Assembly (NCBI GenBank): GCA_034336665.1
Contig: CM067564.1
Coordinates: forward strand, 41,740,975-41,804,974
Direction of reading: 5' to 3'
Length of the DNA stretch: 64,000 nt
Source of the DNA: Luscinia megarhynchos
Lineage: Eukaryota > Chordata > Aves > Passeriformes > Turdidae
The notes beneath the pieces are model-generated. The model was not told the origin of the DNA. It searched no databases and was given only the letters and a program-made list of their open reading frames with translations. Shown here piece by piece: positions 34,300 to 46,103 of the stretch; the first letter of the stretch is position 1; each line of letters begins with the position of its first letter. A program made the position numbers and the translations under genes.

Positions 34300-34605
34300 A
34301 CGGCCGCAGCCGCGCTGAGCCAAAGGCAGCCAGCCAGGCGAGTCAGGAGCACCCTGAGCCTCTCCGCAGCCTCGGCCCATCCCAAAATCACTCATTAAAC
34401 CAACATCGAAATGCAAAAGAGGGGCGGGAGCGTCTGGCAGGGCTCCGGCAGCAAAGCGCCCATTAAGGGCAGCGGTTGCCGCGGTCGCTCGCAGCGAAGC
34501 TCCCGTCGGAACCACTGGAGGGGAAAAAGAGACGGCGATTACTGCGAGAGGCAGGTCGGGAGCGCGGCTGCGGCGGGGCGGCAGCGACGGCTGCGGCGGG
34601 AGCGG
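34300..34605. promoter_or_regulatory. Unique CpG-containing island with TTAAAC and ATGCAAAA words
   Basis: Non-repetitive sequence between two arrays with ACTCATTAAACCAACATCG, AAATGCAAAAG, CCCATTAAGGGC and GGCGATTACTGCG. It resembles a conserved non-coding element, untested. Confidence 0.3.
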
Positions 34606-34935
34606 CGGGGAAACACCGGGGAACACCCGGGAAACACCGGGAAACAACGGGAAACACCCGGGAAACATCTGGGAAACACCGGGAAACACTGAGAAACACC
34701 TGGGAAACACCCGGGAAACACCCGAGAAACACCTGGGAAACACCGAGAAACACCGGGAAACACCTGGGAAACACCTGGGAAATACCCGGGAAACACCGGG
34801 AAACAGCGGGAAACACCTGGGAAACACCGGGAAACACCCGGGAAACAACTGGGAAACACCGGGAAACACCTGGGAAACAACTGGGAAACACCGGGAAACA
34901 CCTGGGAAACATCCGGGAAACAACTGGGAACGGCA
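34606..34935. repeat. GGGAAACACC 10/11-bp array
   Basis: About 30 copies of GGGAAACACCT/CGGGAAACAAC. Confidence 0.94.
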
Positions 34936-35455
34936 GAGACGGGGATGCCGAGGGATCCTCGGGAGGAGGGGGAGAGATTGGGTTGGGGTAATGGGATAAT
35001 GGGATAGTGGGATGCAATAATGAGGTGGGATAACGAGATGGGATAATGAGATGGGATAATGGGATGGGGTCACTCCTCATCAGGAAAGCCCCATGCTGGG
35101 CCCACTGCATGGGATCTGCCCAGGGGCAGGAAGGCCCCACGGAGGGATCCGTGGGACAAGGACAATGGGATGAGGCTCCACGAGGCCAAGAGCAGCCCTG
35201 GCACAGGGTGTGGCTGCCCCTGATCCCCAGGCCAGGCTGGAGCCCCCAGGATGGGGGAAGCTGCCACGGCAGGACTGGAACCATTCCGTGACCCCATGAA
35301 GTCCCAAGTCCCAGCCTTGGATCACACCAACCCCACGGAACAGCCCAGGCATGGAAAGCTGGGACAGGCCCTGGGGGTGCTGCAGAGACCCCGGGCTGCC
35401 CGGGATCATCTGAGGGCAGGGCAGGGCTCAGCTGACAGCACCAGGGACGGAGGGC
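34936..35455. other. Unique SND1 intron
   Basis: Opens with a short GGGATAATGGGATG run (about 34980-35065), then unique sequence without a recognisable exon. Confidence 0.5.
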
Positions 35456-36925
35456 AAAGCATCCCCGGGACCCAAGGGGGGGCGCAGGGACCCCCCGCCC
35501 CCCGGGCTGCGCTCCCCGAGCAGCCGGAGCCGGAGCCGTGCCTGGGCGGCGTTCCAAGGTCAGCTGCAGTCGGGGAGCATCACATCACTCGGGCAGCTCC
35601 GCCCCCGGCAGCGCAGCCAGCCCGGCGCCAACCGCGCGGGGCCGAGCAGCCACGGCCACCAATGTCACCCCCACAGCACTGCCAGCACTCGGGGGGGCAC
35701 GAGGGGGTCCCCAGGACGCGGCCCCTGGCCTCGTCCCCGGCACCAGGCTCACAGCGAGGCTGTTCCCTGCTCTCTGTCCCCAGGGTGGCATCCCCAGGTG
35801 TGGCCCCTTGTCACCCTGTCCCCGGCTGGCCCCAAGGTGGGGCGGCCCTGCCCCAGTTCCAGCCCCAGTTTGGGTTGAGGGGGACACAATTCCAGGCACA
35901 ACCCCCCAACTCCAGCCCCAGAACCCCAGGGCAGCAGGGCCGTGTCCCCAAACCAGGGGGGACAGCGGGGACAGGGACCCCTCCCGGGTCCTGCCTGGAG
36001 AGGAGGGAAGGGGCTCGCCCCCTCCCCCGGGAGCAGCCGCACCTCTCGGTGCCGTTCCCTGCTGCTCCCCCATCCCACGGGGGGCTCCGAGGGGCCGCGG
36101 GGACACGGGGGGGGACAGATGGGGGGTGGGTGGCAGCCCAGACCTGCCGGGCTATAAATACCCCGCCCGCCCGCGGATCTCCCGGCCCGGCGGCGTCACC
36201 CGCTCCCGGGAATATTTTTACTTCCCCGGCAGCTCGTGCCGGGTGGAAGGGCCGGGGGGGCTGGGAAGGGTCTGGGGGGGGCTCGGTGCCCCCCGTGCCC
36301 CTCCCGTGCCCGAGCAGACCTGGGCGGGGAGCGGGGATGTGCGGGGTGATCCCGGCGGGATGGGGCTGCAGGGAAGATCCAGGAAAGCCTTTTCCCCCTG
36401 GAGCAGCGATTTCCCTCCCGGGGATGGGTGAGGGCTCCGGGATTTCCTGCGAATGGCGAGCAGGAGCCGGCTGCCCGCGCCGAGCCCCCTCCATCCTCCC
36501 TCCCGGAGGAGGCCGGGCTGTGGAAGCGGGATGTTCCTGATGCAGCGCCAGGAGCGGATCCGGCAGGATCCCCGCTGCCCCCTCGCCCCCCGGGGCAGGG
36601 GTGACCTTGGGGCGGGATGACCCCGACGGAAGCGCCGGGCTGGGGGCAGGGAGGGGAACGGAACGGTGCCGGATTTGGGATGGCGACACCGGGAACGGTC
36701 CCGCTCGCCTCCCCGTGCCAGCCCAGCCCAGCCCAGCCCAGCCCAGCCCAGCCCACTGCAGCAGCCGCGGGCTCCAGGCGCTCCCCAGCTCCCCTCCCGC
36801 TCCGGCTGCGAGCAGCCAAATCCTCCCCGGCAGCCAAATCCTGCCCAACTCCACACGTGGAAGCGCCGGCTGACGCAGCCGCTCCCGTGACGCTCCCGAG
36901 CCGCCAGAGCCGCACAGCGCCGGGC
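35456..36925. promoter_or_regulatory. CpG-rich unique block with TATA-like box
   Basis: About 1.5 kb of non-repetitive, CpG-dense DNA inside an SND1 intron. TATAAATA lies at 36153-36160, followed by CCGCCCGCCCGCGG and GGCGGCGTCACCCGC. It looks like an orphan CpG island or promoter. I found no coding exon beside it on either strand. Function is unknown. Confidence 0.3.
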
Positions 36926-36929
36926 TCGG

Positions 36930-37450
36930 CACCCCGGAACCCAAATCCCGAACCCCGAATCCCAAATCCCGAACCCCGGATCCCAAATCCCGGCTGCACA
37001 CAGCGCCGGGCTCGGCACCCCGGAACCCAAATCCCGAATTCCAGATCCCAAATCCTGGATCCCGAATCCCGGATCCCAAATCCCGAATCCCAAATCCCGA
37101 ATCCCAAATCCCGGCTCCGCACAGCGCCGGGCTCGGCATCCCGGATTCCAAATCTCAAATCCCGATACCGGATCCCGAATCCCGGATCCCGAATCCCGGC
37201 TCCCGCACAGTGCCAGGCTCGGCATCCCGAACCCCGGATCCCAAATCCTGGACTCCAAATCCCAAACCCAAAATCCCAGATCCCAAATCCCAGATTCCGG
37301 CTCCCGCACATTGGCCGGGCTCAGCATCTCGAATCCTGGATCCCAAATCCCAAATCCCGAATCTGGTATCCCAAATCCCAAATCCCGGATCCTGAATCCC
37401 GGATCCCAGATTCCGGATCCCAGACCCCAAACCCCAAATCCCGGCTCCCG
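36930..37450. repeat. Composite CGGATCCCAAATCC repeat with larger duplications
   Basis: Short units CCCAAATCC / CCGGATCC / CCGAATCC are punctuated by repeated CGCACAGCGCCGGGCTCGGC blocks (near 36910, 36997, 37117, 37202 and 37303), so two repeat levels are present. Confidence 0.93.
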
Positions 37451-37884
37451 GCACTGCGCAGCTTCCGCAGGGGCGGGTCCCCACTGTCCCCAGCCCCGGC
37501 TGCACCAGTGACTGGGATTTTCCCAAAATCCCTCCCGGGGCAGCGCTGCTGTGCTGAGCTCTCCCAGATCCTCCCGTGAGACCCCAAAAACCCTCCAGTC
37601 TGCCAAAGCCTCCTCTCTGCCCTGGACTGGGATGGAGTTCCCAGGGAGGTTTTCCCCGGTCAAACCCATCCCTGTTTTATCCCGGGTCTGATCCCCAGCA
37701 GTGCTGGCACTGGGGGTGCAGCTGCTGGTAACCCCAAAAGGATCCCTGGGAGCAAACCAGGAAGTGTCCAGGGGCCTCTGAGGGGACCAGACAGGAGAAT
37801 GCTCTGGAAAACCACCGGGAAACCACTCAGGGCTCTGGAGATGGGCAGAATTCCCACTGGAATCAGCATTCCCGAGAGGGATGG

Positions 37885-38575
37885 GGCATGGGGATGGGAA
37901 ACAGGGATGGGAAACAGGGATGGGATACAGGGGTGGGACACAGGGGTGGGATACAGGGGTGGGACACAGGGGTGGGATACAGGGATGGGAAACAGGGATG
38001 GGATACAGGGGTGGGATACAGGGATGGGATACAGGGATGTGGTGAGGATGTGACACAGGGATGGGAAATAGGGATGGGACATAGGGATGGGACACAGGGA
38101 TGGAGCACGGGGACAGGAAACAGGGATGGGACACAGGGATGGAGCACAGGGATGGGGCTCAGGGATGGGACACAGGGATGGAGCACAGGGATGGGACACA
38201 GGGATGGAGCACAGGGATGGGACACAGGGATGGAGCACAGGGATGGGGAACAGGGATGGAGCACACAGGGATGGGGCACAGGGATGGAGCACAGGGACGG
38301 GGCTCAGGGATGTGGTGAGGATGTGACACAGGGATGGGACACAGGGGTGGGACACAGGGATGGAGCACAGGGATGGGACACAGGGATGGAGCACAGGGAT
38401 GGGGAACAGGGATGGAGCACACAGGGATGGGGCTCAGGGATGGGGCTCAGGGATGGGACACAGGGATGGAGCACAGGGATGGGACACAGGGATGGAGCAC
38501 AGGGATGGGGAACAGGGATGGAGCACACAGGGATGGGGCTCAGGGATGGAGCACAGGGACGGGGCCCTGGGACAC
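37885..38575. repeat. 13-bp minisatellite ACAGGGATGGGAC
   Basis: About 50 copies mixing ACAGGGATGGGAC, ACAGGGATGGAGC, ACAGGGGTGGGAT and GGAAC. Blocks containing GATGTGGTGAGGATGTGACA recur near 38036 and 38310. Confidence 0.94.
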
Positions 38576-38659
38576 CCCAGGATCCCCTCCTTTCTCTGCC
38601 CCACGGGCACAGGGCAGCACGGCTCCCGTGCACAGCGAACATTCCTCCCGGAGCTCCCA

Positions 38660-38815
38660 GGCCGGCTCCCTCCAGCCGAGCGATTAATCCCCAGCTAATT
38701 AGGGAAGAGCCGCGCTCCATCTCGCGGCTTCCCGGAGCGCCGATGGGCGGAGGAGCCGGCCCTTCCCTCCAGCCATTTATTCCACAAATCCATAGCGGCC
38801 GGGGCAGCTCCGGGT
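38660..38815. promoter_or_regulatory. Unique island with paired homeodomain sites
   Basis: TAATCC (38685-38690) and palindromic CTAATTAG (38695-38702) lie close together, followed by CCATTTATTCCACAAATCC. It is short, non-repetitive and sits between arrays. Confidence 0.35.
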
Positions 38816-40195
38816 CACCCCGCGCCACCGGGCAAATTCCAGCGGCTGGGAAGGGCACGGCAGAGCAGGGGGAGCCAAAACCCAAACCCAGCCTCGGTGT
38901 GCCACGAAAAGCACAGCCTGGAAAATTCCCGCTGCTCAGCAATGAGGGAAAACGCACTGCACTGATCCTTCAGGGAATTCAGAGGTGATTCCCACACCCC
39001 AGCGCCTCTCCCAGCTGGAACCGAAGGAGAAGAGCCGTGGCAGCCACAGCAGGGGTGTTCCCTCCTCATCCCCCCTCGGGCCTTCCTCCAGAGGGAATTA
39101 TTTTGGGAAGCAATGGCAAGGCTGACCAGCGCTCCAGCAGGATGGGATGGGGAGGAGCCTGGCAAAGGAGTTTGGGATCAATCCCAGGGTGGGTCTCAGG
39201 CTCCCCAGTCATGAACTGGGGCTGGTGCTGGAAATCCTTCAGGAGTGTTGGGATGGGTGGAACAGGCAGCAGGAGCTCCAGGAGAGCTCTGGGAGATCCA
39301 ATCCCATCCCTTGAGGCTCCTGCCCACGGCACTGGAGCGGGATGCACGGAAGAGCAACACCCCCAGTAAGACCAGTGAGTGCTGGTGAATCCCAGCCCCT
39401 GGAGCTGGGAACGGCCACGAGGAGCTGGGATGGGCCCTGGCACCTCTCAGGATCCCACCGTGCCAGGATGGGGCATCTGAGGGATCTGCCCTGGGATGGG
39501 ACATTGCAGGGACCTGGGGGTGGGTCTGTGTGCACTGGGATGGGCTGGGATGCGCTGGGATGTGTCCATGAGGAGCCTCCCAAGGCTGGCCAGGAACCAG
39601 GGCAGGCTGAGCTCCCCGAATCCCAGGGATCCCCAAGGCCACCCTCCAAAGGCTCCCAGTGCCAGAGCCAATTCCCCTCCCTGACCCAGCACAGGCACAG
39701 CAACGGCAGATGGCAGAAAACTGGCACCAGTAACCACAGCATGGCTCAAACTGGGAGCACACTGCATCCCATTCCGCACCCAGTGCTCCCACCACAAATC
39801 CTTCCAACACTCCCACACTCTTTCCAACCCCAGGAAGCACCGGATTTCTCATTAAAAAAATCTGCCAGGCTGCTCTTTTCCCCTTTCCCAATTTTTCCGG
39901 AGTGCCCGGGCGGGCTCCGAGCTGGAAAGATCCAATTAGGCGCCGCAGCCCCGACGAGCGACGGGAATTGATTCCATCTGACCGTCCTGTGAGCACTGCA
40001 AAATTGCATCCAGTCCGCTGGCTAACGCATCCCTCATTCCCAGAATTGCTCTGAACCAGCCTCAGGAACACCCAGGCAAACAAAGGGAGCAGCCAGGCGG
40101 AATTCCAGGGAAATGGGGAGTGAAACCCCCCGAGGGGATCCCGGAATTCCCTGTGGAGAGGCTCCGTGCTGTCCCTGAGGAGCTGCACGGTGGCA
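38816..40195. other. Unique SND1 intron 5' of exon 40442..40531
   Basis: Non-repetitive. The part 39850-40060 is AT-richer (CATTAAAAAAATC, CCAATTAGGCG, GGGAATTGATTCC, GCAAAATTGCATCC) and could hold a regulatory element. No exon recognised. Confidence 0.45.
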
Positions 40196-40199
40196 CCGG

Positions 40200-40438
40200 C
40201 ACGGGTCTCATCCTCTCCTTCATCCCCTCATCCTCAGCCTTGTCCCCTCCTTCATCCCCTCATCCTCAGCCTTGTCCCCTCCTCTCCTTCATCCCCTCAT
40301 CCTCAGCCTCAGCCCATCCTCCTTCATCCCCCCATCCTCAGCCTTGTCCCTTCCTTTATCCCCTCATCCCCAGCCTTGTCCCCTCCCCTCCCTCATCCCC
40401 CCATCCCCATCCCCATCCCCATCCCCCCCCTTCCCCCG
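40200..40438. repeat. CATCCTCAGCCTTGTCCCCTCC array and CCCCAT run
   Basis: About eight copies of a roughly 25-35 bp unit, ending in CCCCATCCCCATCCCC. It lies within a few bases of the donor of the 40442..40531 exon. Confidence 0.92.
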
Positions 40439-40441
40439 TAC

Positions 40442-40531
40442 CTTCTTCCCGATGAGTTTCTTGCGCAGGAATTCCCGGGCCTCGAACATGTAGGGAATGT
40501 CGTAGAGCGGCCTCAGCTTCCTGTTCTTGTC
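40442..40531 (-). CDS. SND1: SND1 coding exon, SN-like domain 3
   Basis: Thirty codons in phase 0: [30 protein letters not shown], almost identical to other vertebrate SND1. The acceptor TGGGCAG precedes 40531 and the donor GTACGGGGG starts at 40441, with G-triplet runs just inside the intron. It is the most 5' SND1 exon in the window; roughly the first 387 residues are encoded beyond 64000. Confidence 0.97.
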
Positions 40532-40859
40532 CTGCCCAGAGAGGGGACACAGGTCAGGGGGTCCCCAAATCTGGGCACTGCCCCCCACCCTCTCCCAGGG
40601 CTGCAGCCAGCTCCGTGCCCCAGCTCAGGATTCCCGTCTGAGCCCCGAGGGGATCCCGGGACAATCCCGACGTTCCCCGGCAGCCTCGCGGGGCCACCAC
40701 TGAGCAGCAGCTGCAGGAGGGAAGGGCGTGATGGCAATTTGGGGTGGGGGTGACCAGGGTGACCCCCACAGTGCCCAGCCCCATCCAAGGAATCACATCC
40801 CTGCACAGGCTGAGCACAAAGGGGAGATTCCCAACAGAAACGGGGATTCGACCAACAAA

Positions 40860-41775
40860 ATCCTGCACAACCCAAAGCAGGTCAATGTGACCCAAAACGA
40901 CCCAACGTGACCCAAAGTGACCCAATGTGACCCAACGTGACCCAAAGTGACCCAAAGTGTCCCAACACAACCCAGTGTAACTCAACGTGACCCAACAAAA
41001 TCCTGCACAACCCAGTGTAGGTCAACATGACCCAAAACGACCCAATGTGACCCAAAGTGACCCAAAGTGACCCAAACTTATCCAACTGACCCAATACAAC
41101 CCAGTGTAACTCAGCATGACCCAATGAAATCCTGCACATCCCAATGAAGGTCAACATGACCCAAACTGACCCAACGTGACCCAAAGTGAACCAAAGTGAC
41201 CCAAAGTGTCTCAACACAACCCAATGCAGGTCAACATGACCCAAAGCAAACCAAAGTAACCCAACATGACTCAACACAAAGTGACCCAATGCAACCCAAA
41301 GCGTCCCAACACAACCCAATGTAACTCAACATGACCAAACGAAACCCTACACACACCAAGGTAGATCAACATGACCCAAACTGACCCAAAATGACCCAAC
41401 GTGACCCAAAGTGACCCAGTGTGGCCCAACATTACCCAAAGTGACCCAATACAAAGTGACCCAAAGTGACCCAACATGACCCAATGTGACCCAAAGTGAC
41501 CCAACGTGACCCAGTGTGACCCAAAGTGACTCAACGGGACCCAACACGACCCAATGTGACCCAAAGTGACTCAATGGGACCCAACACGACCCAATGTAAG
41601 TCAACATGACCCAAAATGACCGAACTTGACACTAAGTGGCCCAAACTGACCCAACAAAACTCAATGTGACTCAACATGATCCAATGAAATCCTGCACAAC
41701 CCAACACAATCCAATGTGACCCAAAGTGACCCAACACAAAGTGACCAACATGACCCAAAGTGGTCCAACAGGACC
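40860..41775. repeat. TGACCCAAAG/TGACCCAACG 10-bp minisatellite
   Basis: About 90 copies, punctuated by AAATCCTGCACAACCCA segments recurring near 40858, 40997, 41128 and 41688, which mark a higher-order period of roughly 130-140 bp at the left. Confidence 0.94.
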
Positions 41776-41794
41776 CAGCATGACCCATAACAAC

Positions 41795-41935
41795 CCAGCC
41801 CAGCCCAGCCCAACCCAGCCAAGCCCAGCCCAGCTCAGCCCAGCCCAACCCAACCCAGCCCAGCTCCAGCTCAGCCCAGCCCAGCCCAGCCCAACCCAGC
41901 CCAGCCCAGCCCAGCCCAGCCCAGCCCTGGCAGTC
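41795..41935. repeat. CCCAG pentanucleotide array
   Basis: About 28 copies of CAGCC/CAACC. Confidence 0.95.
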
Positions 41936-42279
41936 GCTCTGCTCGCCACCGCGGTGCCGTGGGCACGGCCCCACACGCCGAGCTGGGGAGGAAATCCCGG
42001 CCAAGAGGCAGATGAGGCCAAAGCAGCTGGAGATGGAGGAGCAGGGTCAGGTGGGGATTGACTGGGGGACACAGGAGGTGGTGATCAGCTCCTCCCTAGC
42101 GAACGAGGCTTTGGCAGAGTTTATGGGCCCTGACAGCGCTCGTTCCAGGCTGCTCCCTGGAGATGCTCCCTGTTCCACCCACACTGCACAGCCCTGCAGC
42201 ACCGGGGATGGGAACGGGAGGGATCCAGCCAGGGGATCCCGGGAACCCACAGCCAGTGCAGTGATGGGAGTGGGAAGGA

Positions 42280-42840
42280 TCCTGTGAGGGGATTCATGGG
42301 AATCCAGAGCCAGCACCGGGGATGGGAATGAGATGGATCCAGCCAGGGGATCCCTGGGAACCCCCAGCAGATTCCACAGCCGATCCAACAGTCGATCCCA
42401 CAGCCAATCCCACAGCCGATCCCACAGTCGATCCCACGGCAAATCCCACAGTAGGTCCCACAGCGGATCCCACAGCTGACCCCACAGTGGATCCTACAGC
42501 AGACCCCACAGCCAATCCCACAGCCGGTCCCAGTGGATCCCACGGCCGGTCCCAGTGGGTCCCAGTGGATCCCACGGCTGGTCCCAGTGGATCCTACAGT
42601 GGATCCCACCGCCGGTCCCGGTGGATCCCACAGCCAGTCCCAGAGGATCCCACAGCTGACCCCACAGTGGATCCCACAGCTGACCCCACAGCCAAACCCA
42701 GTGGATCCCACGGCCGGTCCCAGTGGATCCCACAGCCAAACCCAGTGGATCCCACAGCCAAACCCAGTGGATCCCACAGCCGGTCCCACGGCCGGTCCCA
42801 GTGGATCCCACAGCTGACCCCACAGCCGATCCCAGTTGCT
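42280..42840. repeat. GATCCCACAGCC minisatellite
   Basis: Units of 12 and 15 bp (GATCCCACAGCC, GGTCCCAGTG, GACCCCACAGTG) carry BamHI-like GGATCC words throughout. Confidence 0.93.
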
Positions 42841-43054
42841 GCTCCAGCCCCTGGAGCCGCGGGGGCTCAGAACAAGCGCGGAGCAGCCCCCGCGGCTCTG
42901 CCCCTCCCCGGGGGGGCTCAGCCCCCCTTTCCAAACCTGCAGCCCCTGCCCAGGGGCTCCTGGAGCATTCCCAGCCCCGAACCCCCGGTGGGGTCTGACG
43001 GATCCCGGCCCCGAGGCGCCCCCGCCCTCGCCAAGGTCAGGGCGGGCTCGGCTC

Positions 43055-43180
43055 CAGAGCCCTGTGCAAACACTAATTAATCCTCACTAACGAACCCCAT
43101 GTTGACGGCTGTGCTAAGTGTCTGTCTGGCACAGGCTGTCAAATCCCTAATCCCGTCCCGCCCAGGGCTCGGGCGGCCCC
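43055..43180. promoter_or_regulatory. Unique island with TAATTAAT and TGTCAAAT words
   Basis: CACTAATTAATCCTCACTAA, TTGACGGCTGT and GGCTGTCAAATCCCTAATCC combine homeodomain, MEIS/TGIF-like and TAATCC words in about 100 bp of non-repetitive sequence. Confidence 0.35.
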
Positions 43181-43264
43181 GGCACACAACTCCTGAAGGA
43201 GCCACGACTGAGTCCTCCCCAAAAATCCACCGGGACTGCAGCCCCTGGGACCACCTAGGGACCA

Positions 43265-44040
43265 GAACAAAAAGGGACCAGCCCAAAAAGAGAACATCCC
43301 AAAAAGGGATCACCCTGAAAAGAAACCACCCCAAAAAGGGACCAGCCCAAAAAGAGATCACCCCAAAAAGGGATCGCCCCAAAAAGGGATTGCCCCAAAA
43401 AGGGACCACCCCAAAAAGCAGTCACCCCAAAAAGAGATCATCCCAAAAAGGCACCACTCCAAAAAGGGACTACCCTGAAAAGCATCCCAAAAAGACACCA
43501 CCCCAAAAAGGGAGAACCAGTACAGGCCCCTCAGCACCAGTGCCATTCTGGTCCATACTGGGATCCTGCCAGTCCTGGATTGAGGCAGGATCTGAGCCCT
43601 CCCCAAAGCTCCACTGGAGCAGCTCACAGGTCTGCAGCCGTGTGGGACCATCCCAAAAAGGGGTCACCCCAAGAAAAGGTCACCCCAAGAAGGAGCCACT
43701 CCAAAAAGGGAAAAAGGGACCATCACAAAAAGGAGTCACCCCAAAAAAGGAGTCACTCTAAGAAGGGGTCACCCCAAAAAGTGTTCACTCCAAAAAGGAG
43801 TCACCCAAGAAGGGGGCATCCCAAAAAGGAGTCACCCCAAGAAAAGGAAAAAGGGACCATCCCAAAAAGGAGTCACTTCAAAAAGGAGCCACTCCAAGAA
43901 GGGGTCACCCCAAAAAGAGGGCACCCCAAAAAGGATTCACCTCAAAAAGGGAAAAAGGGACCACCACAAAAAGGAGTCATCCCAAAAATGGACCATTCCA
44001 AAAAGGGACCATCCCAAAAGGATTCACCCTCAAGAAGGGG
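43265..44040. repeat. CCCCAAAAAGGGACCA 16-bp minisatellite
   Basis: About 45 copies of a 15-18 bp unit with an A5 core; a unique insert lies at about 43515-43645. Confidence 0.94.
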
Positions 44041-44154
44041 TCACCAGGAGCACAGCCCCGGCTCTGGGCCAGCCCTCCCGCCCCGCTGCTGCCGCTGCCT
44101 CCAGTTCCCTCTGGGCTCTGCCCCGGGCCGGGCGCCGCCAGCAGCCGGTACCGG

Positions 44155-44875
44155 GACCGGGACCGCCCAGCGACACCCCGGGACCGCTCAGCGACACCCC
44201 GGGACCGGCCAGCGACACCCCGGGACCGCCTAGCGACACCCCGGGACGCTCAGCGACACCCCGGGACCCCAGCGACACTCCCGGGACCGCCAGCGACACC
44301 CCGGGACCGCTCAGCGACACCCCGGGACCGCCCAGCGACACCCGGGACCGCCCAGCGACACCCCGGGACCGCCCAGCGACACCCCGGGACCGCTCAGCGA
44401 CACCCCGGGACCGCCCAGCGACACCCCGGGACCGCTCAGCGACACCCCGGGACCGCCCAGCGACACCCCGGGACCGCCCAGCGACACCCCCGGGACCGGC
44501 CAGCGACATCCCGGGACCGGCCAGCGACACCCCGGGACCGGCCAGCGACGCCCCGGGACGCGGCCAGCGACACCCCGGGACCGCTCAGCGACACCCCGGG
44601 ACCGCCCAGCGACACCCCGGGACCGCCCAGCGACACCCCCGGGACCGGCCAGCGACACCCCGACCGGCCAGCGACGCCCCCGGGACCGCCCAGCGACACC
44701 CCGGGACCGGTCAGCGACACCAGGGACCGCCCAGCGACACCCCGGGACCCGGCCAGTGACACCCCGGGACCGCCCAGCGACACCCCGGGACCGGTCAGCG
44801 ACGCCCCGGGACCGCCCAGCGACACCCCGGGACCGCCCAGCGACACCCCGGGACCGCCCAGCGACACCCCCGGCC
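44155..44875. repeat. 21-bp minisatellite (AGCGACACCCCGGGACCGCC + C)
   Basis: About 35 copies, each with two or more CpGs and an internal CCCGGG. It is the most CpG-dense array in the window. Confidence 0.95.
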
Positions 44876-45069
44876 CGGGAGCGCCTCCGGGCCCGGCGAG
44901 GCTCTGCGAACGACCCGGGAATCACCGCGGGGCAGCGGGAGCAGCGGAACCGCACGGCCGCGGGTTTGGGGCGTTTAACCCCTTCAACCCCAGCACTGAG
45001 TCTGGGGTAGGGGAAGTGGAGGGCTCGGAGGTCCCTGAAACCCAAATCCATCCCGGGATGCCAGCCCCG

Positions 45070-45205
45070 GCTCTCCTCGGCTGCTGCAGCGAGTCATCAG
45101 CCACCGAGACGTTAATTAAGCGCAGGCATGTGAGGCTCACTTAATTAAAGGTGAGCAGCGAGGATGTCGCTCCATTAGCTGCATCTTCAGGGAGCTGCTG
45201 GAGGA
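45070..45205. promoter_or_regulatory. Unique island with two TTAATTAA palindromes
   Basis: TTAATTAA at 45112-45119 and 45141-45148, with GAGTCATCAG upstream and CCATTAGCTGC downstream. This spacing of homeodomain dimer sites in non-repetitive DNA suggests an enhancer core. Confidence 0.4.
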
Positions 45206-45384
45206 GGGGGCACCTCCTCCTTCCCTCCTGAACACCGGGATTTCATCCCAAATTCCGTGGGAATGCTCTGGTCTATGCCAGGCTGGGCGACCCGGGGCAA
45301 GAAAGCGATTTTTTGGATGCAGCAGCTCCAGAGGGGGATGAGAGATCCCTGAATTCCCACGGCCCGGAGCACCCGGCAGGGCAG

Positions 45385-45965
45385 AGACTTCTGGATCTCC
45401 TGTCCAATTAACAGCATTACTAATTGAGGTCCATTTCAGGGGAGCAGCAGCCCGAACCCACTGGCAGGACTCTGGGGGCACTGCCCATGCAGTGCTGCAT
45501 TCCCGGGGGTCCCAGCCCAGCCCCAGCCCCTGCCCAGGGACGCAGGCACAGCTGGAGCAGCTGCATTTGCTCTGAGGCCCGGGATGGCAAACCCAGCTCC
45601 ACGCTGCAGGGCTCCCTGAGGGACCCCAGGGCGGGGGGCGGCTCCGTTCCCCTTGAGGCTCATCAGGCAGGGATGTGGAAATCCATCCCGAGATGCACCC
45701 AGAGCCGTGCCAGGGAACAGGCAGTGCCCGCTGATCCCATCCCCCGGGATCAGCACAGCTCCCCACGCACACATTTTGGGTTTTTCCCGCCGTTCCAGCA
45801 CTCGAGGGGGTCCCCAGCAGAGCCGAGGGGACCCAGAGCCCGGTGGCACCGTGGGACGGCAGGTGGGGAGAGCCCCCCCCGCCCCTGCCAGCGCAATTAG
45901 GGAAGCTCATTATTTGCAAAGTAATTAGCAGAGCTAATCAACTGCCAGCGCCGGGGCGGAATGAG
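45385..45965. promoter_or_regulatory. Unique stretch with two TAAT-rich cores
   Basis: CCAATTAACAGCATTACTAA at about 45403-45422, and GCAATTAGGG, ATTATTTGCAAAGTAATTAG and GCTAATCAAC between 45892 and 45950. The sequence between is ordinary unique intron. Confidence 0.35.
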
Positions 45966-46103
45966 CGGGAGCAGAGCGGGAGCTGCCAGCTGGAAACAGC
46001 GCCGGGAGGGGACACGGCTGTCCCCAGGGTCCCCAGGGCGGGGCCAGCGCTGGGCAAGGAGCCACCCGCAGCAGGAGGGGCTGCAGGGCGCCGGTGGGCT
46101 CGG

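Noticed and set aside
36700..36760. CCCAG pentamer run as a separate array
   Set aside because: It is only about 30 bp long and part of ordinary unique sequence, so I did not list it.
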